From Pithys albifrons albifrons (Eukaryota; Chordata; Aves; Passeriformes; Thamnophilidae), in contig NC_092467.1 in the NCBI RefSeq assembly GCF_047495875.1, positions 25,067,066 to 25,131,065 on the forward strand: a stretch of 64,000 bases of DNA, written 5' to 3'. The notes under the pieces are model-generated. The model saw nothing but the letters and a program-made list of their open reading frames with translations, ran no database searches and was not told where the DNA came from. Positions 1-11,169 of the stretch are shown here, piece after piece. Numbering within the stretch: position 1 is the stretch's first letter; the number at the start of each line of letters is the position of its first letter. Position numbers and translations under genes: made by a program.

Positions 1-280
1 GCTCCCAAGCTCCCTGCCCAGCCCACGGGCGCCCCGTCCCCCCGCCCCCGCCCCGCGCCCCCTCCACCGCCCCTCCCTCCGCAGCCACCACCCCGCAGCC
101 ACCACCGCGGCCCCGCCAGCAGCGGCACGGCGAGCGGGGCGCGGAGCGGAGCGGAGAGGAGCGCCGGGGCGCGGAGTCCCAGCGGCGGCCGCAGCCCTCC
201 GGCACGGCCCCGGGCCCATCCCGGGAGCCGCCGCTAGGTGGGGGGGGGAGCCCGGCCCCGGCCGCCCCGGCCGCACAACA
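1..280 (+). promoter_or_regulatory. FOXD2: FOXD2 CpG-island promoter / 5' UTR (truncated by window start)
   Basis: This stretch is extremely GC- and CpG-rich. It carries overlapping GC boxes (CCGCCC-type, for example around 42-55) and no TATA box that I can see, as expected for a CpG-island promoter of a developmental transcription factor. A 12-bp direct repeat, GCAGCCACCACC, occurs at 81-92 and 95-106. I find no ATG before position 281, so the 5' leader appears free of upstream AUG-initiated ORFs. The transcription start cannot be placed from sequence alone, and the promoter probably continues upstream of the window. Confidence 0.75.
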
Positions 281-1606
281 ATGACTTTGGGCAGCAGCGG
301 CGGCGGCGGCTGCGGGATCATGTCCGAGCGCTCCCCGGAGGAAGAGCCGCTCTCCGAGGTGGAGGACGCGGATATCGACGTGGTGGGCCCGCCCCAGGAT
401 GGAAGCAAGTACAGCGAGGAGGAGGAGGACGAGGAGGACGAGGAGGACGAGGAGGACGGCGGCGATCCGCTGGGGCTGGCGCTGCCGCGAAGCGGGGCCG
501 CCAAGGCGCGCATGGGGGGGTCTCCGGAGCGACTGTCCCCCGCCGGCGGCTCGGAGCCGGCCTGCGCCCGCGGCGCCGCGCCCGGGGAGAAGGCGCCCGC
601 GGGGGGAGGCGGCGGCGCGGGGGGGAAGAACCCGCTGGTGAAGCCGCCCTATTCCTACATCGCCCTCATCACCATGGCCATCCTGCAGAGCCCCAAGAAG
701 CGGCTGACGCTGAGCGAGATCTGCGAGTTCATCAGCGGACGCTTTCCGTACTATCGGGAGAAGTTCCCCGCCTGGCAGAATAGCATCCGCCACAACCTAT
801 CCCTCAACGACTGCTTCGTCAAGATCCCCCGGGAGCCCGGCAACCCGGGCAAGGGCAACTACTGGACGCTGGACCCCGAGTCCGCCGACATGTTCGACAA
901 CGGGAGCTTCCTGCGCCGGAGGAAGCGCTTCAAGAGGCAGCAGCAGCTGCACCCGCCGCACCCCGAGCTGCTCCTGCGGGCCGGGGCTGCCGACCCCGCC
1001 GCCTTCCTGCCCGGCTTCGCCTACGGACCCTACGGCTACAACTACGGCCTGCAGCTCCAGGGATACCCCCACCACCACCACCATCCCGGTGGCGGAGGCG
1101 GCGGCGCCGCGGGCGCCTTCCCCTTCCCGGCGCCTCACTGCCCGTTACCGGCTCCGCCGCCTCCCGCCGCCGCCTCCGTCTTCTCCGCCGCCTCGGGGCT
1201 GCCCTCCTTCTTGGGCGGCGAGCTGAACTGCAGGAAGTCCTTCTACCACCCCCAGCTGAGCCCCACCGCCCTGCCCGCCGCCCTTCTCCAGACCCTCAAG
1301 CCGGACCCCTCGCCCGCCGGCGGCGGCGGCGGCAGCGGCGGCACCAACCACCCTTCCCGGCCCTCTTTTTCCATAGACAACATCATCGGGGGGGCTGTGC
1401 CCCCGCCGCCCAGCACCAACCCCAGCGTCGCGCCCGCCGCGCCCTACCCCGCCGGCCAGGCGGGCCCCCCGGCACAGGTCCTGGCCGTGCTCAGCCCTGC
1501 CTTGGCCCCGGCACAGCCACAGGTCAGCCTGGCTCACGAGCCGCTCCTCCAGCCGGCCCAGAACTTTTCCAGTAAAATCACAACCCTCAGCAGCTGTCAT
1601 TTTTAA
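281..1606 (+). CDS. FOXD2: Forkhead box D2 transcription factor (single exon)
   Basis: An intact 441-residue intronless ORF encodes a nuclear DNA-binding regulator of the forkhead (winged-helix) family. The start at 281 is the first ATG, has A at -3 and gives the FOXD-typical MTLG start; M14 is a possible second start. Domains in order: a DIDVVG motif (31-36) shared by FOXD proteins; an acidic E/D run (46-59); the forkhead domain (about 119-219), opening [17 protein letters not shown]. Its recognition helix contains [11 protein letters not shown], with N167 and H171 the usual base-contacting residues, and it ends in a basic RRRKRFKR (212-219) that probably serves in nuclear localisation. A His5 run (264-268), poly-Gly and Pro-rich low complexity follow. 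FSIDNIIG (363-370) is an eh1-like motif of the kind that recruits Groucho/TLE corepressors. FOXD2 rather than FOXD1 or FOXD3 is chosen from [26 protein letters not shown] and the SCHF terminus. I see no frameshift or premature stop. Confidence 0.95.
   Translation: MTLGSSGGGGCGIMSERSPEEEPLSEVEDADIDVVGPPQDGSKYSEEEEDEEDEEDEEDGGDPLGLALPRSGAAKARMGGSPERLSPAGGSEPACARGAAPGEKAPAGGGGGAGGKNPLVKPPYSYIALITMAILQSPKKRLTLSEICEFISGRFPYYREKFPAWQNSIRHNLSLNDCFVKIPREPGNPGKGNYWTLDPESADMFDNGSFLRRRKRFKRQQQLHPPHPELLLRAGAADPAAFLPGFAYGPYGYNYGLQLQGYPHHHHHPGGGGGGAAGAFPFPAPHCPLPAPPPPAAASVFSAASGLPSFLGGELNCRKSFYHPQLSPTALPAALLQTLKPDPSPAGGGGGSGGTNHPSRPSFSIDNIIGGAVPPPPSTNPSVAPAAPYPAGQAGPPAQVLAVLSPALAPAQPQVSLAHEPLLQPAQNFSSKITTLSSCHF
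416..457 (+). repeat. FOXD2: Coding GAG/GAC trinucleotide run encoding the acidic tract
   Basis: Fourteen consecutive Glu/Asp codons (residues 46-59), mostly a GAG-GAG-GAC unit repeated in tandem, lie in frame inside FOXD2. Related acidic runs occur N-terminal to the forkhead domain in FOXD1 and FOXD2. The near-perfect DNA repeat suggests length variation between alleles or species, which is inference. Confidence 0.85.
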
Positions 1607-2498
1607 AGTGTGCTGGGGACTGGGGAAGGAGGGGGCCCGGGGTGGGGGGGAGAGTCGCGAAGCAAAGGGCCCCTTTCCAGCTCTCCCCCCTCTCCTCCGA
1701 AACTGCTCCCATTCCCTCTCCCCGTGCCCCCCCACCTCCTCCTGTTGTGTTTGAAGGTAGGAAATGTTTCCTTTCTTTTTTTCCTTTTTTTTTTTAATTT
1801 TTAGTTTAATTCCAGGCTCAGTGGCATCAAGATCTGTTTGTCTCTCTTTGCTCGGGAAAAAAAAATCAATACATCGGGAGGGCGGGAGGAGGGAAAGAAT
1901 AACACGATTTGGTCCCACAAACGCCAAAGCGTATTTATAAAGTGGCCGTAACACAAGCTGGGACCTGGGCTCGTTGATCATGCAATGTCTTGGGAGGAGG
2001 GAAGGGGGGGGGCATACTAAGAACGAAACGGTCTTAGAGTGGGAAATGTTTCTTTTGAGAGGTGCGGGTTTTCCTCGGGGGTCTCCCAAATCGCCTGGGA
2101 AAGCGACCAGGGCAGTTGCGGACGCCTCCTGTCGCAGGGAACCCGTTTTTGTTCCTGCAAGTCTCTCCCGGGTGGTTTTGCCGTGTCTCTGTCTCTCTCC
2201 TTCTCTCAAAGAAAATGTTTTAATGGTTCGATCTTATTTTTAGTTTCTTTGAAGCTTCGGGTTTGGTTTTAAAAGGCACTGTTTAATGTTTCTTTATTTT
2301 TAAGAAGAAGAAAAGTCGGTGAAACTCAGGACTGCGATTTATTTTTTATTTTTTCTTTCCCCACTCCCAACGAGACAGTCAAGTTTCAAAGAAAATTCAA
2401 TCCGTCAGTAAGTTTGGAAAATTCCTATACTATTTTTTTTAATCCCCCTTTTCCCACCCCCTTCGTGCGTGGGGTTTTTTGGTGTATTGGTAATTATT

Positions 2499-2506
2499 TG
2501 TATATA
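2499..2506 (+). promoter_or_regulatory. Pumilio response element (UGUAUAUA) in the 3' UTR
   Basis: TGTATATA is an exact match to the Pumilio consensus UGUANAUA. It lies on the transcript strand about 140 nt upstream of the predicted poly(A) signal. PUM1/2 proteins binding such sites promote mRNA decay or translational repression. An 8-mer can occur by chance, but its position in the 3' UTR makes it a sensible candidate. Confidence 0.5.
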
Positions 2507-2645
2507 GATTATTCGGGAGCTAATGAGCGGAGTCCAGTTAACTCTTCACTGGTTGTGCATCCGTCATATCTATTTTATTGAGAGAATCTGTGAATAATTT
2601 GATGTGGAAAAGGCAACAGAATTTTGTCCACCGTTGGTGTAAATT

Positions 2646-2651
2646 AATAAA
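2646..2651 (+). terminator. FOXD2: Poly(A) signal AATAAA, probable main FOXD2 3' end
   Basis: A canonical AATAAA hexamer is followed directly by the T/G-rich TGTTTGTGACCTGG, as expected for a cleavage-stimulation region. It lies 1.04 kb after the stop codon. Cleavage would fall about 10-30 nt downstream. Confidence 0.65.
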
Positions 2652-3255
2652 TGTTTGTGACCTGGTTAAAAGAAATAATAATCCAAATCGTTCTTTGAGA
2701 TGTCCTTTGTCAAGCTGAGAGCCGAGAGCCCCGCTTGGGCCTCGGGAAAGCGAGTGGCTCCCACCCTCGGGCCGGCGACACTTGGGCATTCGGCAGAGGT
2801 AGAGCAGCCCCTCCGCGGCCGGGGGCGCAGCCTGAGCGGGGCTGCTCCGCGCCGTCTCCCTGCCCTCCACTGCGAGCTGCCACAGCGGCCGGCCGACGGT
2901 GGCGGTCCCCTCTGTGGGTCCACAAGCCGGCAAGTGAAAGGATCCCGGGATATATTTTCAGGGGTTTTGTTAATTTTATTTTTTATTTCTCTGATTTTGG
3001 TGTCTCCCAGCAAAAAAACCCAACCCCCCTGCGTGCTTTCAGGGGAAAGGAGGTGGGGACCGGCAGAAAGGTTGTCCCTTATTCCCCCCTCACCCCATCC
3101 CTCCACCTCTTTTTATTTTGTTTGGAAAAGTTGACACATGAGAAAATAAGTTAGAGGGCTTCCCCCCCGCACACACGTCCCCCTTGGGCCTACAGCATTT
3201 GAATGACTGAATGAAACTTGATCTCTGCCTAAATTTTGCAACAACTCACAAAGTA

Positions 3256-3261
3256 AATAAA
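3256..3261 (+). terminator. Possible alternative distal poly(A) signal AATAAA
   Basis: A second AATAAA lies 610 bp beyond the first. If used, it would extend the FOXD2 3' UTR to about 1.65 kb. The downstream sequence is C/T-rich rather than clearly G/T-rich, so it is weaker than the first. Confidence 0.3.
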
Positions 3262-4994
3262 CATCTTAAAGCGCTCCCTTCTCCTCCAAACTTCTTCCCC
3301 TTGTCCCCCCCACTTTCCATTTATTTATTTCAGGGACCAAACGTGGCTCTTTGGTTTGTTTGTTGGCAGGGACCCTGATCGAAAGAATCGAGGCCTTTCT
3401 GACCGAGCAGGCAGCTGAAGGAGAAGGAGAAAATAACAAAAAAAGCTGAGACATACGAGTCAGGGAGCGGGGGACGGAGCCGGTCGCCGGGAGAAGGGGG
3501 CTTTGTGCGGGGCCCGCCGGGGCTCAGGCAGGAGCCGGGCGATGTGCGCCGGGGGAGCAGGGGGGAGGTCGGCTTTTCTTTTACCCCGCCCCCCCATCCC
3601 CTTTTTATCCTCCCTCCTCTGCCCCTGTCTGTGCCACCTCGAACCTCCGCGCAGTTTGTTGATGTTGTTCCTGAACGTGCCGCCTCCCCGCAGCGAGCGG
3701 TCTCACATCTCGCCTTCACACACATTTGCTTTTGAAAAGCGATCTTCGTGTCCGGCACTTGGTTGTCTCCCTTTCATGTCCAGCTCCTACAAAAGGGGCT
3801 ACAAGACTCGACATGGGAGAAAAGAGGAGGCCAATGAATCTATTTTCCAGATTGCCAAGCACATGGTTGGAAATTGAAGGGGCTTTTGTAGCATTTCCCC
3901 TTCCTCCCTCCCTCCCCTGTCCTTTTCTTTTGCTTGCGTGCAAATTGTTCAATTGCTCTGGCAGGGGTGTTCCTGACAAGCTCATTACTAGAAGGTGCCA
4001 GACCCCTCCTCTCCCTCTCCCCCGAAGTCTTTGATGAAGTTAAAATGCGCTGATAGCCGCTCTCGGAGCTATCTTTGTTCAGCCTACTTTAATAACCGAG
4101 TCTGCTTTGAGAAGGGATTCGAGAGAAGAAAGCGATGTGCAGCGAGGCTGAGTGGTGGTTGTGAGCCTGGAAGAAGGCGGGCTGGTTATTTTAATATAAA
4201 GAAGCGATTTTTAATAATTTTGGCTTGTCTGTTTGCGAAGTGCAGGAGGAAAAGAAGCCTAGGGTGCCAAGAGCGGATTAAGAAATAGCAGTCGGTGCCC
4301 GTAGGGATGAAGGAGGCGTGTGGCCCCTACAGTCCCGCCGGTGCAAGGGGTTCTCCAAGTTGGTGGTCTCAGGGTTTGGAGGGATCGAGGGGGGTCTTCT
4401 CTGCAGGAAAGCGGCGTTTTCCTGGAGAGACCCCCGCCCCCACACGCTCAGGGAAGTGAGGTCTGGGATCAGGACACCTTTCCTCGGCTCCGTTCGTCTC
4501 CTTTTGCCTTGCAAAGTCGTTGTGGGTTTTTAAGCCGCGGTCGCCGGCCAGGATTGAAGCTGAACTGATTTGGGAGCGCGGGGATTTCCCCCCTTAATCG
4601 GGAGTCGTAGTACCCACGCAGGAAGGATCGGGCTCGGCTAGCCCAGGCCCGCGGGGGCTGCGAACCCCGGCGCCGTCGAGGTTTTATTCTGAGGGGACAA
4701 TCCCCAGAGTCTCTAAAATTAGAATTTTCCTCATTCCCTAAATTTCTCTGAAGCACCCCAGCTCATTCCGTGCCCCCCATCAGACTCAAGCCACCTGCAA
4801 GTATCTGCACAGCTCGGGGAGGCGGCGGAGGGGATCGACGGACACCTCCCCGGGAACAGGCTCTCCCCCGTCCACCGGAGCAGGGGTTGGCGGGGAAGGA
4901 CCTGGAGGTCTCCCCGGGTTCCAGAATGCCCTGGCCGGGCTCAGCTTGGGGGGTGCATGAGAGATCTTGCTTTGGCGAGGTAGGACGGATAATG

Positions 4995-5011
4995 GCCCCT
5001 AATTACGGGGC
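4995..5011. promoter_or_regulatory. Palindromic homeodomain-core site
   Basis: GCCCCTAATTACGGGGC places a TAATTA homeodomain core inside perfect GCCCC/GGGGC inverted arms. TAATTA is the core of many homeodomain binding sites. Nothing else shows that the site is used. Confidence 0.25.
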
Positions 5012-6474
5012 TGGCTGGCTCCATGGCCCCGATCTTCACGGGACATTATTTTTAAGCGTTCAGCGAGGATCATTTTTCACGCCTCGCTGCCTAAAGGAGG
5101 GTTTTATTTATTTATTGGAGGGGAGGCGGGGAGGACACCAGCAATAACCGGGCACTGAAAAGAAAATAATTAGCTGTTGCAGTCGCTGCTTGGGAGTCCC
5201 TGGCCTAAAAGGCGACCTGGCATTTCTCTTCAGTCCCGTCCGTAGGCGAATCGCCCAGTTCTCGGGGCTGCTTTCGGTGGTTGTTTTTGACAGTGTTAAA
5301 CCCTGGGCAAAGCCTGCCGCGAGCCCAATCCTTTCTTGTAAGTTTGAGGGTTTATTCCCTTCTCCCTTTAATTTCGGCGACTGCTCCGAGCAGGACTGAG
5401 GGGATACGGGTTCTCCTGCCTTGCTTTGGCTTTGGTCACACATCTGTGTAGATGATTTTTTTATCCTTTAATGTGCCCCCAGTCGTCTGCGTTCTATATG
5501 CCAGATAAAGGGGTTGTAACAAAACCGCGATGCTTTCTGCGTAGTTAACTCCGCGGCGGATTTCCGTGTGTGCACAGCCCGGGAGAGGCAGAAAACGGGG
5601 GATTCTCCTCGTGTTTGTCGGGGCGGGATAAAACGATCCTGCACTGGAATATCCCCGTCGGGACCACAGCGGGAGGGCTCTGTGTGTGTAATTTCTTTCT
5701 CTGCTTTCGCTTAACTAAGCCTGTGTTAAGTGGTGCGGATCCCGGTGAGTGAAGCGACTGTCTCTTCCCTCTCCGGATGCGGGTGTGGGACCCCGGCCCG
5801 CCCGGCCCCACTGCACCACCCGCTCGTCCCTCAACTCCTGCGTCCTCCCCTGGCACCTTCTGCTTTCTATTACTGGCGATTTGGAGAATTAGGAAAGGTC
5901 AAGATCTAATTCTTTTCTCCGGTAGTTTTTTTGTTTTCTCTTTCTAGTTTCTCGCAGCCCCGAACAAAAATAAATCAACCTGGATTATAGAAACCACCTT
6001 TAGACATCAAGAGCATCTTTTCAAATAGTTCGATTCTTCCTCCGGGACTGCCCTGGCCTTTCCTTGTGACTGCGCAGAAACTCCCGTTTTCACGGCGAAT
6101 TTAGAATTTAATAATAACGACCAATCTCCCTGTGCCCCAGTGCCCGACCTGAAAACATTTTCCTGTCTCGTAACTTCGGAAAATAGCTGCCCTCCAGCAT
6201 CTTCTTTCCCTTCCCACATGTCTTTCGGGTTTTTTCCTTTCCCGCGCAGGACGTAGCGAAACAATGTTAAAAAAAATCCCATTTTCCGATCTGGAGAGGG
6301 CGGGAAGAGCTGTTGCAGCCGGCTCAGCCGCAGGAAAATTGCTTTGGAAATTAAGTTGGTGCTTTTGAAATTTTTCTCGAGATGTTCGCCGTAGGTGAGG
6401 GACCTGCATTTGCCCCTCTGTCTGTCAGGGGAGGAGAGTGGCCGGGGCTCGGCATTCTCCCCTCACCTCCTGGA

Positions 6475-6990
6475 CTACTTCCTTCCTTCCTTCTCTTCCT
6501 CGCCTTTTATTTCTCCTCCGCTCTTTTTTTTTTCATTTTCTTTCTCGCTTATCATTCCCACCCCCCTCCTTTCTTTCTTCCTTCTTTCTCGCCTTTTTTC
6601 CTTCTTTCTATGTTTATTTTTCTCTTTCTCTTATTATCTTGCTTTCTCTCTCCTTTCTCTATTTTGCTCTTCTATGTACCTGGGATTTTTAACTTTCTTT
6701 TTTTCCCCTTTTCTTTTTCTCTATCTCTCCTCCTATTGAATCTCCTTGTGTTTTACTTTTCTTTCTTCCTCTTTACACAATTTCATTTTATTTTGTTCTG
6801 TTTTTCTTTTTCACTCTCTTTTTTCTCGTCTTTCTCCCTTTCCCTATTGTTTTTACTCTTTGTAACTTTTTTATTTTTCTGTTTCTTTTGCTTCCACTCC
6901 CTTTCTCCTTCTTTTCCTCTTTTTCCCTCTTGCTTTTTTTCTCCCCCTTTCTCTCCCTGTTTGCGTCTTTTATCTCACCCGCTTTGTTTC
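6475..6990 (+). repeat. Long polypyrimidine (C/T) tract
   Basis: About 515 bp are almost entirely C and T on the plus strand, with TTTC, CTTT, TCTC and TTCC units and only scattered purines. Such tracts arise from diverged microsatellites and can form triplex (H-DNA) structures. A 206-codon open frame across it, made mostly of Phe, Leu and Ser, is low-complexity and is not a gene. Confidence 0.85.
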
Positions 6991-9900
6991 GGGTTCATCT
7001 AGGGCCACTGTCCCGCTCTCTCCAGGAGGTATTCAGCTATGTCCACCCTCGAGAATCTCTCGTAGCAGCGAGAGGGGGTCTCCTCTTCTTTGAACCAGGG
7101 GAGATAATTGAGGGATAATCTGGGCTCAGCGACTCCCCTGCCTGTGCCCGGTGGGCTGTGGGGAAGCTCAGGGCGCTTTTTCCGGAGCTCAGGACCCCGG
7201 AGCACATCCTTCTACACCCCATTCTCACTGCCCGTCGATGCATGTACCGGAGGGGTCGGTGCAGGATGCGACGTCTCTGGTCCATGCAAGGTTGCAGGGG
7301 TGAGTGTGTGCCTGTGCCCGCTACCCCCGGGGTCGGACGGGCCCCCACGGCTGCGACGAACCAATTCACATTTTATTCTTTTATTAAATAGGACGCACCT
7401 TGGCACCCCAAGCCCGTGGCAGTAACAGGTGACACTGAGATCCAGGACGGGACAAAACCTACTCCTGGCAGGGTGTGATCTCTCGTTTCCGATTCTTTCT
7501 CATCATCTGGATGTTACCGTCTCCTCGGGTGGACGGTACTAAGATGTGCCCGTACGTGGCACGGGAAGGGGCTCAGTCCCTCTGGGTAGCCGGTGCCGAG
7601 CAGTCCTGAGACCGGCGGCCTTTTGCGGCCACAGGCAGGCGGGATGCCTCGCTTCCTAACCACCCTGACTGCCCGCATCCCTTCCCCCGGGATCCGGGTA
7701 AATTAGGTATATGGTTATGGTGTGTATCATGTTCATCCTCATCGCTCTGTGCTAGGGCAGGATGAAAACTTGCAAAGGAGGTAATGTCCCCAGTGAGAGG
7801 TCGGGCGGGAGACCTAAGGGGTGTAATGACTTTGTCTGCCCGTTTCTACATGGCAGACGTCGTATCAGTGCCTTGTGATCTTTCTAATGACTGGTTGGGT
7901 GGTGTTTCTCCCACGCCACGATCTTGTTTAGTTACCGAGGTTTAGGCTCCATGTCACAGGGTGGCAGAGAAGCGCTCCGGGGCCGTCTTTATCCATTTCC
8001 TTCATATTTCGTTTTCCCTGCTTAACGCGCCTTTTAAGTGAAATTGGATTCTCTTTCGTTAGTACCGCGGGTTTGAAGTGGGTTGAAACAACACCAGCGA
8101 TTCTTTTTACTCTTGCAAAATTTCCCAAATTCTTCACTTTTCTGTGTCGACGAAGGTAAGCGGAGAGCCCTCAAGAAAGCCCGTGGATGAGCACCGACTC
8201 ACCCCCCGCCCCCGCAAATGACTCTTCAGCAATGAGAGCCGTCTGCGGAGCACACGATCGCCTTTCATTCCAGATGCAAAATCGTGGGAATTTTATCCCC
8301 GACCCGAACGAGATTAGGTGGGATGCTTCCCCATAGTGCCCCCCTCTCTATCAGCCCTCGGCAGAAGGAGAAGCGGGGACAGAGGACAAGACCCCGGGTG
8401 CAGGGAGCGGAGCCGTGCTGGGGGCCGGACCCCCCGGCGGGCCGGGAACGGAGATGCCGCCGCTCACCCTTTTAAATTGAAACAAAGTAAGAGGAGAAGG
8501 AAAAACTTCCCCTGTCTGAGGACGGAGCCAAAAAAATCCAGGGTCCAGTCAGACTGGCCCCCCTCGCCCCGGGCCGCGGCAGGTCTCGGTGGGGCGTGTG
8601 GGGGCGAGTGGAGCGAGACAAGAATCAGCTGGCGGGGCAGTGCCGACTGCCCCCACCCCGCCTCGGCCTGCAGCGTTCCTGTGATCTCCTCTTTCCAGGA
8701 GAGAAACGTGGCCACAAAATAAAGGCAACAAAAGGAGCGCGCAGGGCTTGGCCGAGAGAGCCGGGCCCGGGCGGGGTGCAGGGCCGAGCATCCACCGTCA
8801 GGAGGTCGGGGGGTACCCTTCCCCTAGGCGAGCAGGGTCTTCCAGCAGCGCTGGCCTGGATTTGTGCTGCCCCCGTGCACCTTCCCACCGCTTACCCCTT
8901 GATATTTTTCTGGTGTTATTTCTGAAACGATTTTCCGTCTTCTTACCTCACTTTTTTTTTTTCCTATTTAATTACTTCTCTTGCAAAACTCGAGGCCTCT
9001 GCCACCTAAAACGGCACTGAAATCCACGTCTTCTCTTTGACTTACAACCCAAATCCCAGTCCCATGACCTTTCTCTTCCCCCTCCGCCCCGGGTTCCCCA
9101 CCCTCGGTCATGTGGGACACGGGTAAATTTATCCACCGTAGTGGAAAGGCCTCCCTTCTACACTGGCTCCGAAGAAGCCCGACACGTTTCTCAAGGAGGA
9201 TAATTTCGGTTTCCCACCTTTCTGTCTTTTCTTCTTTTTAATTTGGTTTTAATGTAATTTTCCCGCCTGCTCCACAACGCTCCCATATCCCCTCGGGTAT
9301 GCTCCTATTCCATGTATGTCTTTCAATAAGGCCCTACCAAGAGGGTCACTTCAGAGGGACATTTCTGACGGCTCTTGAGCTCAGGAGGTCACTCAAAAGA
9401 ACGTTTCTGGCTCCCCTGGAGCTGCGGTGAGCTGAGGCCAGGTTGCGTTCCTGGATACCTACCCTCCCCTCCCGCCGCACCGCGGAGGGTCCCACACCAT
9501 CTCGGCTGTTCTTCCTCGCCCCAGCTCCTGGGGGGTGACCGCACCCTCGGGTTCCCCCAGGAACGGCGACTGGCACAACCGCCCACCCTGGGTGACCCAA
9601 ACCCCACCCCAAGTGCATTTTCCAGCTGCAGTCGGAGGTGGAGAACCTGTGGTCAGGCTGCGGGATGGTCCCCGCATCCCCCTCTCACTATCTCTGCTGA
9701 GATGTGAGTGGCTTTAGGAATGGGATGTCCCTACTCCCGGGGATAGCACGGCAGCTGCAGAGGTTTAGTGTAAGGAAGGCAGCTCCGGAGGGTCGTGCAG
9801 CTCCGCAGAAGGTCGGGGCCGAGCGGTGGCCTCAGACCCTGCATCCCCGGGCGCCTCGGACACTTGCCCACCAGCGACCGGCGCTCCGAGACGGGAATTC

Positions 9901-11165
9901 GGAGCCGCCCCTCGGTCTGGCCCTGGGCGCTGGGTGGATATCTGCGTGAACGGCCCAATGCAAGTGTCGGTGCCGGCATCTCTGCCGTCGGGGGCGGCCG
10001 GAGGAAGCCGCTCCGCCGCGTGTGAACCGGCTGCGGGCGGCGCTGGTTCGGGCTCCTCAGAATTCCTCCCATTCCCCATTTTTTTTAAATTTTTTAATTT
10101 ATTTTCTCAACGCTGATAGTCACGGACACGTTCCCCGTTCTTCCCGGAGTGGGGATTTACCCCAATTGTAGGCAGTGTCGGGCAAATTTTAGTGGAGGTA
10201 ATGAAACTACGGCTCTGAGTAAAGCTGTCAGGTCTTTCCTTTGCGTCCTTGCCCGGTTAACTCTCGCCCACGGGCTCATGTGGAAAAAAAATGGCGAGAA
10301 ATTGATAGAAACCATTCGTTTCCCCGCCTCACTTAGAGATCGGGGAAACGATTCTGGAAAGCGTCACTGAAATTCTGCAAAACCCAATTTCAGACCCTGC
10401 TATTGGTTGTCGGCCGCTAAAGACGGGCAGCACATTCTCCCATGTGGAAAATAAACATATTGGAGCCACCCGCCAGATTCAGTTGATATTGTAATCGATA
10501 TTCCCAGAAATTGCCTTTTACTTTTGCACAGTGTTCCTTCATCGCGCTTATTTATGTGCCTGGGACAGACAGAAGAGAAATATTCACCGAGAGGAAAGGG
10601 TGTCTTGTGATAATCGGAAACGGGGGCCTTTTTTAAGACATCTTTCTTCGTCCCAAATTTCGCAGGGAAAAATAAAAATATGTGAAAGCACCGTAGCACC
10701 TCCGATAAGAAATAATCAAGTCAAATCAATCGGAAACGAACGTTTCCCGGAAAAACAAGTGGCGAAAAGCGGATTTCCAGCGCAGGGCAGGGCCGAGGGA
10801 GAGGGTCTTACCCCCTAGCCCGCAGGTGCCTGGGCGGGGCCTTTAGAACCCTCAGGTTTGTACCCTTTTCCCCGCCCCGGCGAGTGCCTGGGGCAGGGAT
10901 GGAGCCCGGCTCCGTCCCGCTTCCCAGCCCCACCGTCCGCGCTCCGCTCTCGCCTGGAAATGGACCGCTTGGTCAATTTCGCTTTCTGCGGGCGCTCTGC
11001 GCGGCTCCCTCCGCCTTCGGGAGTTTCCCTCGGCCGCTTTCCCTGGAAGGGTTTAAACGAACCAATCTCCCGCCCAATACACTTTGTTCTCCTCCGGGTA
11101 ACCGTGTTATTTCTCGGGATGCCCTGACGGGAAAGGTGCAGGATTTTGCCGGACTGCTGCCGGGT
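6991..11165. other. CpG-rich non-coding DNA, middle of the FOXD2 CpG domain
   Basis: No gene is recognised. CpG density remains high (for example 7,140-7,360, 8,150-8,480, 8,560-8,830, 9,780-10,060, 10,820-11,110). No RNA gene or transposon is visible. The 10,400-10,740 block is more AT-rich and dense in transcription-factor-like motifs and is listed separately. Confidence 0.6.
10400..10740. promoter_or_regulatory. Candidate regulatory element with FOX-like and CUT/ONECUT-like motifs
   Basis: This moderately AT-rich block lies within GC-rich DNA. It contains ATAAACA (10451-10457, matching the forkhead core RTAAAYA), AATCGATA (10493-10500, CUT/ONECUT-like) and an ATTGG box near 10,404. The call rests only on motif content and compositional contrast; conservation cannot be assessed here. 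Confidence 0.25.
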
Positions 11166-11169
11166 TTTA

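Larger units (their letters stand above)
1607..2651 (+). other. FOXD2: FOXD2 3' UTR
   Basis: The stretch from the stop codon to the first good poly(A) signal is about 1.05 kb. It grades from G/C-rich near the stop to AU-rich distally, with several T-rich runs and ATTTA elements (for example 1933-1937 and near 2338). The last 150 bases contain the AT-rich block expected of a regulated developmental 3' UTR. The large antisense open frame over the CDS and UTR is a by-product of GC-rich sequence. Transcript evidence is not available here, so the UTR end is predicted. Confidence 0.7.
2652..6470. other. CpG-rich non-coding flank downstream of FOXD2
   Basis: No gene is recognised. The DNA remains CpG-dense throughout, with GC-rich patches (2,700-2,950, 3,470-3,700, 4,300-4,900, 5,740-5,860) separated by AT-rich blocks such as 4,060-4,230 and 5,040-5,190. 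Open frames here share no recognisable domain and overlap on both strands, as expected of CpG-rich DNA with few stops. The stretch is best read as part of the broad CpG domain of FOXD2, possibly with local enhancers. Confidence 0.6.

Noticed and set aside
238..783. Plus-strand 181-codon frame overlapping the FOXD2 N-terminus
   Set aside because: It starts at GTG rather than ATG, is Arg/Gly-rich from the GC-rich second frame, and is out of frame with the clear forkhead CDS.
281..1606. FOXD1 or FOXD3 as alternative identity
   Set aside because: The forkhead domains of FOXD1 and FOXD2 are nearly identical, but the PELLLR, LPSFLG and QVLAVL blocks and the SCHF end match FOXD2. FOXD3 differs within the domain (QKKLTLSGICEFISNRF instead of [17 protein letters not shown]).
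1145..2209. 354-codon minus-strand open frame over the FOXD2 CDS and 3' UTR
   Set aside because: It is antisense to a confident CDS in GC-rich DNA with few stops, low in complexity, with no recognisable domain.
6382..7002. 206-codon Phe/Leu/Ser-rich frame resembling a membrane protein
   Set aside because: It is a direct translation of the polypyrimidine tract, and all three frames are open across it.
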